Source: Bradyrhizobium centrolobii
Lineage (GTDB): Bacteria; Pseudomonadota; Alphaproteobacteria; Rhizobiales; Xanthobacteraceae
Length of the DNA stretch: 45,588 bases
Direction: 5' to 3'
Assembly: GCF_001641635.1 (NCBI RefSeq)
Contig: NZ_LUUB01000064.1
Span: 158-45,745, forward strand
Position numbers and translations under genes: made by a program
The notes under the pieces: generated by a model
What the model saw: the letters and a program-made list of their open reading frames with translations, nothing else
Databases searched by the model: none
What the model was told of the DNA's origin: nothing
Shown here: piece by piece, positions 8,290 through 24,193 of the stretch
Layout of the letters: the number at the start of each line of letters is the position of its first letter
How positions within the stretch are numbered: the first letter of the stretch is position 1

Positions 8290-8808
8290 GTGGAACGAGC
8301 GGCAAAGAAAGAAGCGGTCGAACAGCTCAACGAGGTCTTCAAGACCACGAGCGTCGCGATCGTTGCTCAATATTCCGGCCTGACCGTTGCCCAGATGCAG
8401 AACCTGCGCAAGCAGATGAAGCAGGCTGGCGCCTCGGTGAAGGTCTCGAAGAACCGTCTCGCCAAAATTGCTCTTGAAGGCACTGACGGCGTTGCCATCG
8501 GCCCCATGCTCAAGGGGCCGACCGTGATCGCGACTTCGAACGATCCGGTAGCGGCGCCGAAGGTCGCCATCGAATTCGCCAAGGCGAACGAAAAGTTCGT
8601 CGTCGTCGGCGGCTCGATGGGGAAGACCGTCCTGAATGTCGACGGCGTGAAGGCGCTTGCCTCGCTGCCGTCGCTTGACGAACTGCGCGGCAAGATCGTC
8701 GGCCTCATCGTGGCCCCGGCGACCAAGCTGGCTCAGCTCGCCAACGCGCCCGCGGGCAAGCTCGCGCGCGTCATCCAGGCTCATGCCTCAAAGGGCGAAG
8801 CGGCCTGA
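8290..8808 (+). CDS. rplJ: 50S ribosomal protein L10
   Basis: L10, 172 residues, anchors L7/L12 dimers to the ribosome stalk. The start is the GTG at 8290 (MERAAKKEAVEQL), with GGAGAG about 8 nt upstream. The frame is open a further 53 codons but that stretch has no L10 similarity. The RNA-binding N-terminal domain (VAQYSGLTVAQM at about 26-37) and the C-terminal L12-binding helix (LARVIQAHA) are present. rplL follows after 54 nt. Confidence 0.95.
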   Translation: MERAAKKEAVEQLNEVFKTTSVAIVAQYSGLTVAQMQNLRKQMKQAGASVKVSKNRLAKIALEGTDGVAIGPMLKGPTVIATSNDPVAAPKVAIEFAKANEKFVVVGGSMGKTVLNVDGVKALASLPSLDELRGKIVGLIVAPATKLAQLANAPAGKLARVIQAHASKGEAA

Positions 8809-8862
8809 CGCCCTTCGCAAAACTCAAACCCGAACCAGACTTACACTCAAGGAAACTGAACA

Positions 8863-9240
8863 ATGGCTGACTTGCAGAAGATCGTTGACGACCTCTCGAG
8901 CCTCACCGTGCTCGAAGCTGCCGAACTCGCGAAGCTCCTCGAAGAGAAGTGGGGCGTGTCCGCTGCTGCCGCCGTCGCGGTGGCTGGCCCGGCTGCCGGT
9001 GGCGCTGCCGCCGCTCCGGCGGAAGAGAAGACCGAGTTCACGGTCGTTCTCGCCAGCGCCGGCGACAAGAAGATCGAGGTCATCAAGGAAGTCCGCGCCA
9101 TCACCGGCCTGGGCCTGAAGGAAGCGAAGGACCTCGTCGAGGGCGCTCCGAAGCCGCTGAAGGAAGGCGTGAACAAGGAAGAAGCCGACAAGATCAAGGC
9201 CCAGCTCGAGAAGGCTGGCGCGAAGGTCGAGCTCAAGTAA
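8863..9240 (+). CDS. rplL: 50S ribosomal protein L7/L12
   Basis: This 125-residue acidic stalk protein recruits translation GTPases. It has an N-terminal dimerisation domain (residues 1-33), an alanine-rich hinge (about 34-55), and a C-terminal factor-binding domain with KKIEVIKEVRAITGLGLKEAK at about 69-89. It is the last gene before a 514-nt structured gap leading to rpoB. It is full length and typical of alphaproteobacteria. Confidence 0.98.
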   Translation: MADLQKIVDDLSSLTVLEAAELAKLLEEKWGVSAAAAVAVAGPAAGGAAAAPAEEKTEFTVVLASAGDKKIEVIKEVRAITGLGLKEAKDLVEGAPKPLKEGVNKEEADKIKAQLEKAGAKVELK

Positions 9241-9307
9241 CGCGAGTTACTTCAGCGAAATCCTGGGCGAGCGTCAGTGAGACCGGGATCCAGCCCCAAG
9301 GCCGTGG

Positions 9308-9330
9308 ATGGCTGGGTCAAGTCCGGCCAT
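9308..9330. repeat. REP-like palindrome after rplL
   Basis: ATGGCTGGG and TCCGGCCAT pair as a 9-bp stem with G-T wobbles and a TCAAG loop. The motif TGGCTGGGTCAAGTCCGGCC resembles a very common Bradyrhizobium intergenic palindrome (from memory). It lies 68 nt past the rplL stop. Confidence 0.5.
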
Positions 9331-9403
9331 GACTGGCGAAGGGCAGGCTGAATGCAAAAGGCGTGCGACGGAACAGCCCGACGCAGGCCGAACACGAAAA
9401 AGT

Positions 9404-9438
9404 GTGGGGATTTGAGGGTTTACCCCTCGAATCTCCAC
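9404..9438 (+). promoter_or_regulatory. 15-bp hairpin in rplL-rpoB gap
   Basis: GTGGGGATTTGAGGG at 9404-9418 pairs along its whole length with CCCTCGAATCTCCAC at 9424-9438, with only two wobble pairs and a 5-nt loop. No T tract follows. A long unbroken stem suits RNase III cleavage, as in the E. coli rplL-rpoB gap. Confidence 0.55.
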
Positions 9439-9562
9439 TATTGTCGCCCCATATCGGGTCAACAGCACGAAAGCGCGGTGGACGGGGACGCCAAAGTTCC
9501 CTGTAAGCCGTTGGGAGAGCAGGCTATTTCGGGCTTTTGCAGTCCGTGAAGACAATCGTTGT

Positions 9563-9600
9563 GACGGGCGGGTGCGCTCCAGCGCCCCGCGCGTCGTTTT
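9563..9600 (+). terminator. Candidate attenuator before rpoB
   Basis: GACGGGCGGGTGCGC pairs with GCGCCCCGCGCGTC as 13 bp with one mismatch and one bulge around the tetraloop TCCA. It is followed by GTTTT, then GCGTTTTG. This looks like an intrinsic terminator with a broken T tract, so partial read-through into rpoB is likely. Confidence 0.55.
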
Positions 9601-9754
9601 GCGTTTTGAAGGTCTGAAGAACAGATTCAGGACATTGCGGCCTGAAACTGGGCTTCCGGCCCCCAAAACGGGTTCGAAAAATTCAACCCGGGGAGCGGTG
9701 GCAGCCGCGTCCTGGACGGCGCGCCCAGAGCGGGCGACGAAATGAGAGGCCACG

Positions 9755-13873
<4,119 letters not shown>

Positions 13874-13884
13874 CGCGACCATTC

Positions 13885-13910
13885 ATGCCCGGCCCGGGTC
13901 GGCCGGGCAT
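13885..13910 (+). promoter_or_regulatory. 10-bp hairpin between rpoB and rpoC
   Basis: ATGCCCGGCC at 13885-13894 and GGCCGGGCAT at 13901-13910 form a perfect 10-bp stem with a 6-nt loop, 12 nt after the rpoB stop. There is no T tract. It is probably an mRNA processing or stability element, or a REP-like palindrome. Confidence 0.5.
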
Positions 13911-14005
13911 CGGCGCTCGGTCCGGAGCCTTGAGGGCAGGGCGCCCCGCGAAGTGAGATTTTCGAATTTGCTGCCGGGAGGCGACCGGCACGCGAGGAGA
14001 AGACG

Positions 14006-18202
<4,197 letters not shown>

Positions 18203-18233
18203 TGCTTCATCCGTAGGATTACCGAGGACAATG

Positions 18234-18260
18234 AAAAGGCCGGCGTTTGCCGGCCTTTTT
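18234..18260 (+). terminator. Intrinsic terminator of rpoBC
   Basis: AAAAGGCCGGC at 18234-18244 pairs with GCCGGCCTTTT at 18249-18259 around the loop GTTT, and the right arm runs into TTTTT. This is a textbook GC-rich stem with a T tract. It separates the rpoBC unit from the oxidoreductase-methyltransferase gene. Confidence 0.9.
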
Positions 18261-18393
18261 GCTGCTTTCTTTCCTTGCTGCGGTGCAGGGACGACCTTTG
18301 TTCATCTTTCCTTCAGGCTGAAAAGCGCTTTTGCTAGGGCAGCTTAGACCGGTGGTCCCGACACGGGGGGCGGCCGGAGACCACGGAACTCAC

Positions 18394-20448
18394 ATGCTTG
18401 ATCTCGCAATCGTAGGCGGCGGCCCCGGCGGGCTGATGAGCGCCTGGTATCTGAAGCGCAAGCTCGGCGACCTCTGCCGCATCACCATTTTCGAGGCGTC
18501 CGACCGGCTTGGCGGCAAGATCCTCACGCGCAAATTCGATTCCGCGCCCGCGATGTACGAGGCCGGCGTCGCCGAGATCTACGACTACTCGATGACCGGG
18601 CCCGACCCGCTGCGCGAGCTGATCCAGCATTTCGGCCTGCAGACCATTCCGATGGACGCGGAGCAGGTCCAGCTCGGCGGCGAGCTGCTGAACGACGTGC
18701 CCGGCATGCGCCGCAGATACGGCGCCAAGACCGCGGCGGCGATCGAAGCCTTCCGCAAGCGCTGCGCCGACATGATGTCGCCGATCGAATACTACGAGGG
18801 CGTCGGCGCGCACGACAACGAGAACCCCTGGGCCTACAAGACAGCCGAACAGGTGCTCGACGAGGAAGTCGAGGACGAAAACGCAAAACGATTCTTCAAG
18901 GTGATGGCGCGCTCCGACATCGCCACCGAGAGCCACAACACCAACGGGCTCAACGCGCTCAAGAACTACCTGATGGACGTCGACGGCTATATCGGCCTCT
19001 ACTCCATCCAGAACGGCAACGAGCAGCTCGTCGACTGCCTCCAGTCGGAGGTCAATGCCGACATCAAGCTCAACTACCGGGTGCTCACCGTCGGCAAGGC
19101 GCCGACCGGCCGCTATCAGCTCAAGATGATGAACGGCAAGGGGCCGGAGACGCGCGACTTCGATCTCGTGCTGGTCTGCCTGCCGCATTCCTGGCTTGCG
19201 ACCATGGGCTGGGAAGGCGAGCAGCTCCGCAAGTCGATGGTCAAGCACGTTGCCTTTTTCGATCGTCCCGCGCACTACCTGCGCGTCTCGATCCTGTTCG
19301 ACACCCCGTTCTGGGGCGAGAAGATTCCCGGCGCCTGGTTCATGTCGGAAGCCTTCGGCGGCTGCTGCGTCTACAACGAAGGCGCGCGCCACGATGTCGG
19401 CAAGCACGGCGTGCTGAACTGGCTCATTCCCGGCTCCGACGCGCTGGCCTTCGCCAACCTGTCGGACCAGGAGCTGATCGACGCCGCGCTGAAGTCGCTA
19501 CCGGGCTCGCTCGGCGATGCGCGTGCGCATTTCGTGGAGGGCAAGATCCATCGCTGGCTGTCGTCGGTGAACGCGCTGCCGGGCGGCTTGCCCGTGCGTG
19601 ACGTCATGACCAATCATCGGCCCGAGCCGAAGGAGCACCCGGGCATCGTGCTGGTCGGCGATTATCTGTTCGACTCGACGCTGAACGGACTGCTCGACTC
19701 CTCGGATGCGGCCACCGACATCATCGTGACCGAGATGATGCGCCTGCGCCGCGAGCGCGAGCAGGGCGGAACGGCGCTCGCCGACAAGATCGACCGTGCG
19801 TATTTCGAGAACTATCGCGGCGTCGGCCCCTATCACGAGGTGTGGCGCCAGTTCACCGACCCCGATTACCTCGCGAAGCTGATCGGTATCGTCTGGGGCA
19901 AGGCGAAGGGCTCCAAGCTGCTCGTCGCCGGCTCCGCCAGCGGTGAGCTGGTCGGCGCGCTACGCGAGCGCGGCATCGATGCCTGGGGCATCGAGAACAA
20001 CCGCGCCATCCACGCCAGGACGCCGAAGGCGCTGAAGAAGTACAACAAGCTCGGATCGATCACGGATATACCGTTCAAGGACGGCGCGTTCGACTTCGTG
20101 TTCGAGACGAGCCTGTGCCACGTTTCGCCGAAGCAGGTCGTGCGCGCCGTCCGCGAGCTGAACCGCGTGGTCAAGACCGGGCTCGTGTTCGGCTCGATCA
20201 CCTCGGACATGGCGCCGGCGCTGATCGACCGCTACGACCTGTTGCGCGGCGTCAAGAAGCTCGGCACCTGGTGGGAATGGTCCGAGCTGTTCTTCGGCAA
20301 CGGCTTCGACCTGTCGATGCATCGCAACGACTGCGCCGATGCGCTCTGGGAGGCGACGCTCGCCGCCAACAAGGGCCCGGGCCAGTGGTACGCCGACGCC
20401 GACAGCTTGCGCTATTCCTTCTTCGACAAGGTCGAGGACGAGGACTAG
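18394..20448 (+). CDS. FAD amine-oxidase-like / SAM methyltransferase fusion protein
   Basis: This 684-residue protein has two domains. Residues 1-460 form a flavin amine-oxidase-like NAD(P)-binding_8 domain, with the dinucleotide motif VGGGPGG at about 7-13, the FAD ribose-binding EASDRLGGK segment, and the C-terminal FAD motif around Gly422-Asp423 (LVGDYLFDSTLNG). Residues 485-684 look like a class I SAM-dependent methyltransferase. Its motif I is the atypical LLVAGSASGEL (509-519) in place of the usual DxGxGxG; FDFVFETSLCHV matches motif IV. The start at 18394 places the FAD motif at the N-terminus. The substrate is unknown. It sits between the rpoC terminator and an ABC exporter gene. Confidence 0.75.
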   Translation: MLDLAIVGGGPGGLMSAWYLKRKLGDLCRITIFEASDRLGGKILTRKFDSAPAMYEAGVAEIYDYSMTGPDPLRELIQHFGLQTIPMDAEQVQLGGELLNDVPGMRRRYGAKTAAAIEAFRKRCADMMSPIEYYEGVGAHDNENPWAYKTAEQVLDEEVEDENAKRFFKVMARSDIATESHNTNGLNALKNYLMDVDGYIGLYSIQNGNEQLVDCLQSEVNADIKLNYRVLTVGKAPTGRYQLKMMNGKGPETRDFDLVLVCLPHSWLATMGWEGEQLRKSMVKHVAFFDRPAHYLRVSILFDTPFWGEKIPGAWFMSEAFGGCCVYNEGARHDVGKHGVLNWLIPGSDALAFANLSDQELIDAALKSLPGSLGDARAHFVEGKIHRWLSSVNALPGGLPVRDVMTNHRPEPKEHPGIVLVGDYLFDSTLNGLLDSSDAATDIIVTEMMRLRREREQGGTALADKIDRAYFENYRGVGPYHEVWRQFTDPDYLAKLIGIVWGKAKGSKLLVAGSASGELVGALRERGIDAWGIENNRAIHARTPKALKKYNKLGSITDIPFKDGAFDFVFETSLCHVSPKQVVRAVRELNRVVKTGLVFGSITSDMAPALIDRYDLLRGVKKLGTWWEWSELFFGNGFDLSMHRNDCADALWEATLAANKGPGQWYADADSLRYSFFDKVEDED

Positions 20449-20721
20449 TTACTAAGTCACAAAACCCTCATGGTGAGGAGCGCGAAGCGCTTCTCGAACC
20501 GTGAAGGCCGGATATCTCCGCGGCATCCTTCGAGATGCCCGCTATGCGGGCTCCTCAGGATAAGGGACGGAGTGCTTGTGACGCAGCAGAGCCGGGACAA
20601 GCGAATTCGCCAATTGCTTTGCCGAATTCATCCTGATCGCATAGAATCGGTGCGATAGCGGTTCGCCGCTCTTTCCCTGATTTCTCTGCGGTCATGCCGG
20701 CCGTCAGCATCGGTTGGTTTC
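20449..20721 (+). other. Intergenic region before the ABC exporter gene
   Basis: This 273-nt gap contains the palindromic repeat at 20465-20566 and about 150 nt of further sequence in which I see no gene. The latter part probably holds the ABC exporter promoter, but I could not identify a convincing one. Confidence 0.5.
20465..20566. repeat. 102-bp imperfect inverted repeat (CCCTCATGGTGAGGAG type)
   Basis: The left arm begins CCCTCATGGTGAGGAGCGCG; the right arm, read on the other strand, begins CCCTTATCCTGAGGAGCCCG. Each arm contains an inner hairpin (GCGCGAAGCGC and GCCCGCTATGCGGGC). From memory this is one of the most frequent dispersed repeats in Bradyrhizobium and Rhodopseudomonas genomes. 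It lies 16 nt past the fusion gene. Confidence 0.7.
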
Positions 20722-22740
20722 ATGGCATCCAGGCCCCTCTCGCCCGACAAACAGAAGCTCGCTGCGGAAGAGGCAGCCGAGCTCGAGGAAAAGCTCGCAT
20801 CCGGCACCAAGCCGGACCTGGACGACGAGGACAACGAAGGCGAGGACGACGAGCTGGAGCTCGACGACGACGAGGATGAGGACCTCGTCGTCTTCACCGC
20901 GCGCGAGGCCGCAGGCGCACTCGCAACTCTCTGGGGCTTCGTCAAACCCGATCTCTCCAATTACAAGCGCATCGTGGCCTTCGTGTCGTTCGGCGTCGTC
21001 GTCGAGACGCTGTTCAACGTCATCATGCCGCTCAGCCTGAAGTTCCTGATCGACGATGCGCTCGGCGAAGAGGATTTCCAGGCGCTCTACAAGATCCTCG
21101 GCGTGCTCGCGGTGGCCGGCATCTTCACCTCGATCGTCGCGGTCTGGTACGAGCGCTGGGATGCGCGGCTTGCGGCCTGCATCATCTCCGACGTCCGCAA
21201 GCGGCTGTTCGAGCACGTCCAGGACCTGCCGGCGGCGTATTTCGGCCGCATCAAGCGCGGCGAGATCCTGTCGCGCTTCTCCGTCGACCTCTCGGCCTTC
21301 GAGAACTCGGTCAAGACCTTCTCCAACAGCGCGGCGCTGCCATTCCTGGAATTGATCGCCGGCATCATCCTGATGCTGTTCCTGAACTGGCAGCTCGCGG
21401 TCGTGGCGCTGCTGGTATTTCCGATCACGCTGATCGGGCCGCGCATTCTCACCCCGAAGGCGGTGCAGGCGAATTACGAGCAGAAGGTCAACGAATCCGC
21501 GCTGCTCGGCATGCTGCAGGAGAACGTGGCGGCGCAGGCGGTGATCAAGGCGTTCAGCCTGCAGCGCAAGATGTTCGGCTTCTTCAGTTTCCGCAACGAC
21601 GAGACGCGCCACAGGATCGCCTCAGCCGCGTTCCTGTCGACCATGGTGGAGCGGACGGTCACGATCTCGGTGCTGCTGCTGCATCTCGTCGTGCTCGCGA
21701 TCGGCGCGTATCTGGCGACCAAGGGCCAGATCACCATCGGCACGTTCGTCACCTTCGAGAGCGCGTTCTGGGAGGTATCCTACAACATCGCGCACGTGAT
21801 GCATTTCATCCCGGTCTCGATCTCGTCGGCCGCCGCGGTGCGCCACATCCAGGAGCTGCTCGACGAACCGACGCGCGGCGCCGACCGCCCGGGCGCGCCC
21901 GACCTGCCGCGCATCACCCACGACATCACCTTCGACCGGGTCACCTTCCAATACGAGGGCAGCCAGACGCCGGTCGTGGACAATCTCAGCCTCAAGCTCA
22001 ACGTCGGCAAGAGCATCGCCATCGTCGGCCCCAGCGGCTCCGGCAAGAGCACGCTGCTCAACCTGATCCTCCGGCTGTACGTCCCGGACGAGGGGCGGGT
22101 CACCATCGACGGCGTCGACGTCCGCAAGGTGACGCTGGATTCGCTGCGCCGTAGCATGGCGGTCGTGTTCCAGGAGAACATGCTGTTCAACATGTCGATC
22201 CGCGAGAACATCCGGCTCGGCAAGGAGGGCGCGACCGACGAGGAGGTGGAGGAGGCCGCCAAGAAGGCCGAGATCCATCGCTACATCATGGGCCTGCCGC
22301 AGCGATACGACACGCTGGTCGGTGAGCGCGGCGATACCCTGTCAGGCGGCCAGCGTCAGCGCATCGCGATCGCGCGCGCGATCATCCGCAATCCATCCGT
22401 GCTGCTGCTCGACGAGGCAACCTCGGCGCTCGACCAGACCACGGAGGCCGCGATCAATCGCACGCTGCTGAAGGTCGCCAAGGGCCGCACCATGATCTGG
22501 TCGACCCACCGCCTGACTTCGGTGGTGGAGATGGACGAGATCATCGTGATTTCAGGGGGCAGGGCGATCGAGCGCGGCTCGCATGCCGAACTGCTCGCCA
22601 AGAACGGCACCTATCGCAGGCTGTGGGACGACCAGATGCACCAGCCCCATGTCGCTGTCGCTCACGCCGACGACGACAGCGACGATGACGAGGATGAGGA
22701 CGATCTCGACGAGGATGATGAGGACGACGAGGAGGAGTGA
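20722..22740 (+). CDS. ABC transporter, fused permease and ATP-binding protein
   Basis: This 672-residue half-transporter has an MsbA/HlyB-type membrane domain at about 75-385 and a nucleotide-binding domain at about 395-640. Walker A is GPSGSGKST (436-444), the signature LSGGQ is at 540-544, Walker B ends Asp564-Glu565, and the switch histidine is His596. Two such chains would form an exporter. Both ends are strongly acidic: residues about 34-53 and the last 28 residues are nearly all Asp and Glu. These tails are unusual for the family. The gene shares its orientation with the upstream fusion gene, but a 273-nt gap separates them. The substrate is unknown. Confidence 0.88.
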   Translation: MASRPLSPDKQKLAAEEAAELEEKLASGTKPDLDDEDNEGEDDELELDDDEDEDLVVFTAREAAGALATLWGFVKPDLSNYKRIVAFVSFGVVVETLFNVIMPLSLKFLIDDALGEEDFQALYKILGVLAVAGIFTSIVAVWYERWDARLAACIISDVRKRLFEHVQDLPAAYFGRIKRGEILSRFSVDLSAFENSVKTFSNSAALPFLELIAGIILMLFLNWQLAVVALLVFPITLIGPRILTPKAVQANYEQKVNESALLGMLQENVAAQAVIKAFSLQRKMFGFFSFRNDETRHRIASAAFLSTMVERTVTISVLLLHLVVLAIGAYLATKGQITIGTFVTFESAFWEVSYNIAHVMHFIPVSISSAAAVRHIQELLDEPTRGADRPGAPDLPRITHDITFDRVTFQYEGSQTPVVDNLSLKLNVGKSIAIVGPSGSGKSTLLNLILRLYVPDEGRVTIDGVDVRKVTLDSLRRSMAVVFQENMLFNMSIRENIRLGKEGATDEEVEEAAKKAEIHRYIMGLPQRYDTLVGERGDTLSGGQRQRIAIARAIIRNPSVLLLDEATSALDQTTEAAINRTLLKVAKGRTMIWSTHRLTSVVEMDEIIVISGGRAIERGSHAELLAKNGTYRRLWDDQMHQPHVAVAHADDDSDDDEDEDDLDEDDEDDEEE

Positions 22741-23135
22741 CCGAGGAAGTTCGGCTCCTCCGGGCGCGTTGCCACCGATACCGCCTTGGCGCAGATGCGT
22801 TCGACCTGCTCCGGGATCTCGTCGCGAACCGCGTTGACCCGGGAATCGTAGCGGATGTTGAACTGCCGACTCGGCGCCTTGTCGAGGAGATGGCCGAAGC
22901 ACGCGACCCGGTTCTCGCCGGAAAAGGTCGCCCGGCGCAGCACCGATTCCCCGATTCCCGTCCGCGAGAAGCGCCTGACCTGCTCGGAGCCGCTGATTTT
23001 TCGATCCGGAAATCGGCCGGATAGCTGTCATGCGGATCGACCAGCACCACCGGAAATCCCGGCGCGGCCGAGCATCGCGGCGGCGGTCGAGCCGGAAAGT
23101 CCACCGCCAATAATGGCAACGTCGGTGTGCCGCAT
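22741..23135 (-). pseudogene. Remnant of a FAD-dependent oxidoreductase (N-terminal part)
   Basis: Read on the minus strand from the ATG at 23135, the sequence gives the FAD motif IIGGGLSGSTAAAMLGRAG, then VVLVDPHDSYPADFR, then SRTGIGESVLRRATFSGEN and RVACFGHLLDKAPS. These pieces sit in three frames. One extra base at the A-run 23054-23056 and one missing base at the T-run 22997-23001 account for both shifts. The recognisable part stops at about 22745, where the convergent ABC gene ends, so the C-terminal two thirds are missing. It is a truncated, decayed gene of the monooxygenase/halogenase-like FAD family. Confidence 0.75.
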
Positions 23136-23806
23136 GGCGCTTATCTCTGCGGAAGTCGGCAGATTGACGCATCAACAGGAAAAAAAGCCCTAGCGAAGGT
23201 TATAAAAGTATATATCACCCGGATATAAATTGCTTTTGGCCTAGCGGAACGGGCGCTGCGTTCCCATATCGGGAAGGCGCGGTGAGGGCGGCAAACAAGC
23301 GATTTCTACAGGCGAGAGAAGCGTTTTCTGACTGTCGTTTCGCCTTGACTTGACCGATTCTCACTTATAGAAAGCGCCTCACTTAACGACAGGCGGTGAG
23401 CATCGCCAACGTCGGAACGGGCCACCCGTTTGATCCCCAGGGATCGCGAAAGCGGGCACCAACCTCGACGAATGCCGCTCAAACGCTGTCGATTATAGCT
23501 AGGCAATGCCAGGACGATTTTAGTTCTCTTGAGCGCGTCCTCTCGAGAACGAATTCGGATGCATGATCTCGGTGCGCGGACCGCGGCTTTTGGCTGGTCG
23601 GTTCAAAAACTGCGGTCCTCTGTGGCGTCGAAGCGCTTTCCGCTCGTTGATAGAGCGGTTGGCGCAATTTCGCTTTGCGTGGATTATTCTGCGCGGGGTG
23701 GCCTCGTCGGGCGGGTAGCTCGAAACGAATTTGCGGACCCGGCGACGGGCCGCGGCAAGACAGCGGGACCGCAAGGGACCGCGGCAGAAAAAGGGTGAAG
23801 GCCAGG
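23136..23806 (+). other. Upstream region of the str operon
   Basis: This 671-nt gap before rpsL has no supported gene. It includes an AT-rich patch at 23196-23232, the candidate promoter at 23345-23373, and a leader of roughly 430 nt. Several open frames cross it on both strands, but none shows a recognisable family or a good ribosome-binding site. Confidence 0.55.
23345..23373 (+). promoter_or_regulatory. Candidate str operon promoter
   Basis: TTGACT at 23345-23350 is followed after 17 nt by TAGAAA (23368-23373), or after 15 nt by TATAGA (23366-23371). The -35 box is preceded by C (CTTGAC), as in alphaproteobacterial promoters. It lies about 430 nt before rpsL, implying a long leader. Confidence 0.45.
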
Positions 23807-24178
23807 ATGCCGACGATCAACCAGCTGATCGCACAACCGCGTGAAGTGCAGAAGTCGCGCAAGAAGGTGCCGGCGCTGCAGCAGTCGCCGCAAAAGCGCG
23901 GCGTTTGCACGCGCGTCTACACCACGACCCCGAAGAAGCCGAACTCGGCGCTTCGTAAGGTTGCCAAGGTGCGCCTGACCAACGGCTTCGAGGTGATCGG
24001 CTACATCCCCGGTGAGGGCCATAACCTCCAGGAGCACTCGGTGGTCATGATCCGCGGCGGCCGCGTCAAGGACTTGCCCGGTGTGCGCTACCACATCCTC
24101 CGCGGCGTTCTGGATACCCAGGGCGTCAAGAACCGTAAGCAGCGCCGTTCGAAGTACGGCGCCAAGCGTCCGAAGTAA
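23807..24178 (+). CDS. rpsL: 30S ribosomal protein S12
   Basis: S12, 123 residues, sits at the decoding centre. The conserved loop TPKKPNSALRK (41-51) has Lys43, and GRVKDLPG has Lys88; both are the sensitive form at the positions where streptomycin-resistance changes arise. The ATG at 23807 gives the family N-terminus MPTINQL; the frame is open further upstream without similarity. GCCAGG before the start is a weak ribosome-binding site. It heads the str operon, with rpsG 15 nt downstream. Confidence 0.98.
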   Translation: MPTINQLIAQPREVQKSRKKVPALQQSPQKRGVCTRVYTTTPKKPNSALRKVAKVRLTNGFEVIGYIPGEGHNLQEHSVVMIRGGRVKDLPGVRYHILRGVLDTQGVKNRKQRRSKYGAKRPK

Positions 24179-24193
24179 GCGGGAACCACGTCC

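Larger units (their letters stand above)
9241..9754 (+). other. Structured rplL-rpoB intergenic region
   Basis: This 514-nt region has no supported gene. It holds three hairpins, listed separately: a REP-like palindrome at 9308-9330, a 15-bp stem at 9404-9438, and a terminator-like stem with T tract at 9563-9600. In E. coli the equivalent gap carries an attenuator and an RNase III site that set the ratio of ribosomal protein to RNA polymerase subunits. A similar role here is an inference from position and structure. Confidence 0.65.

Noticed and set aside
23479..23910. Minus-strand open frame across the rpsL leader
   Set aside because: It runs into rpsL antisense and has no recognisable domain.
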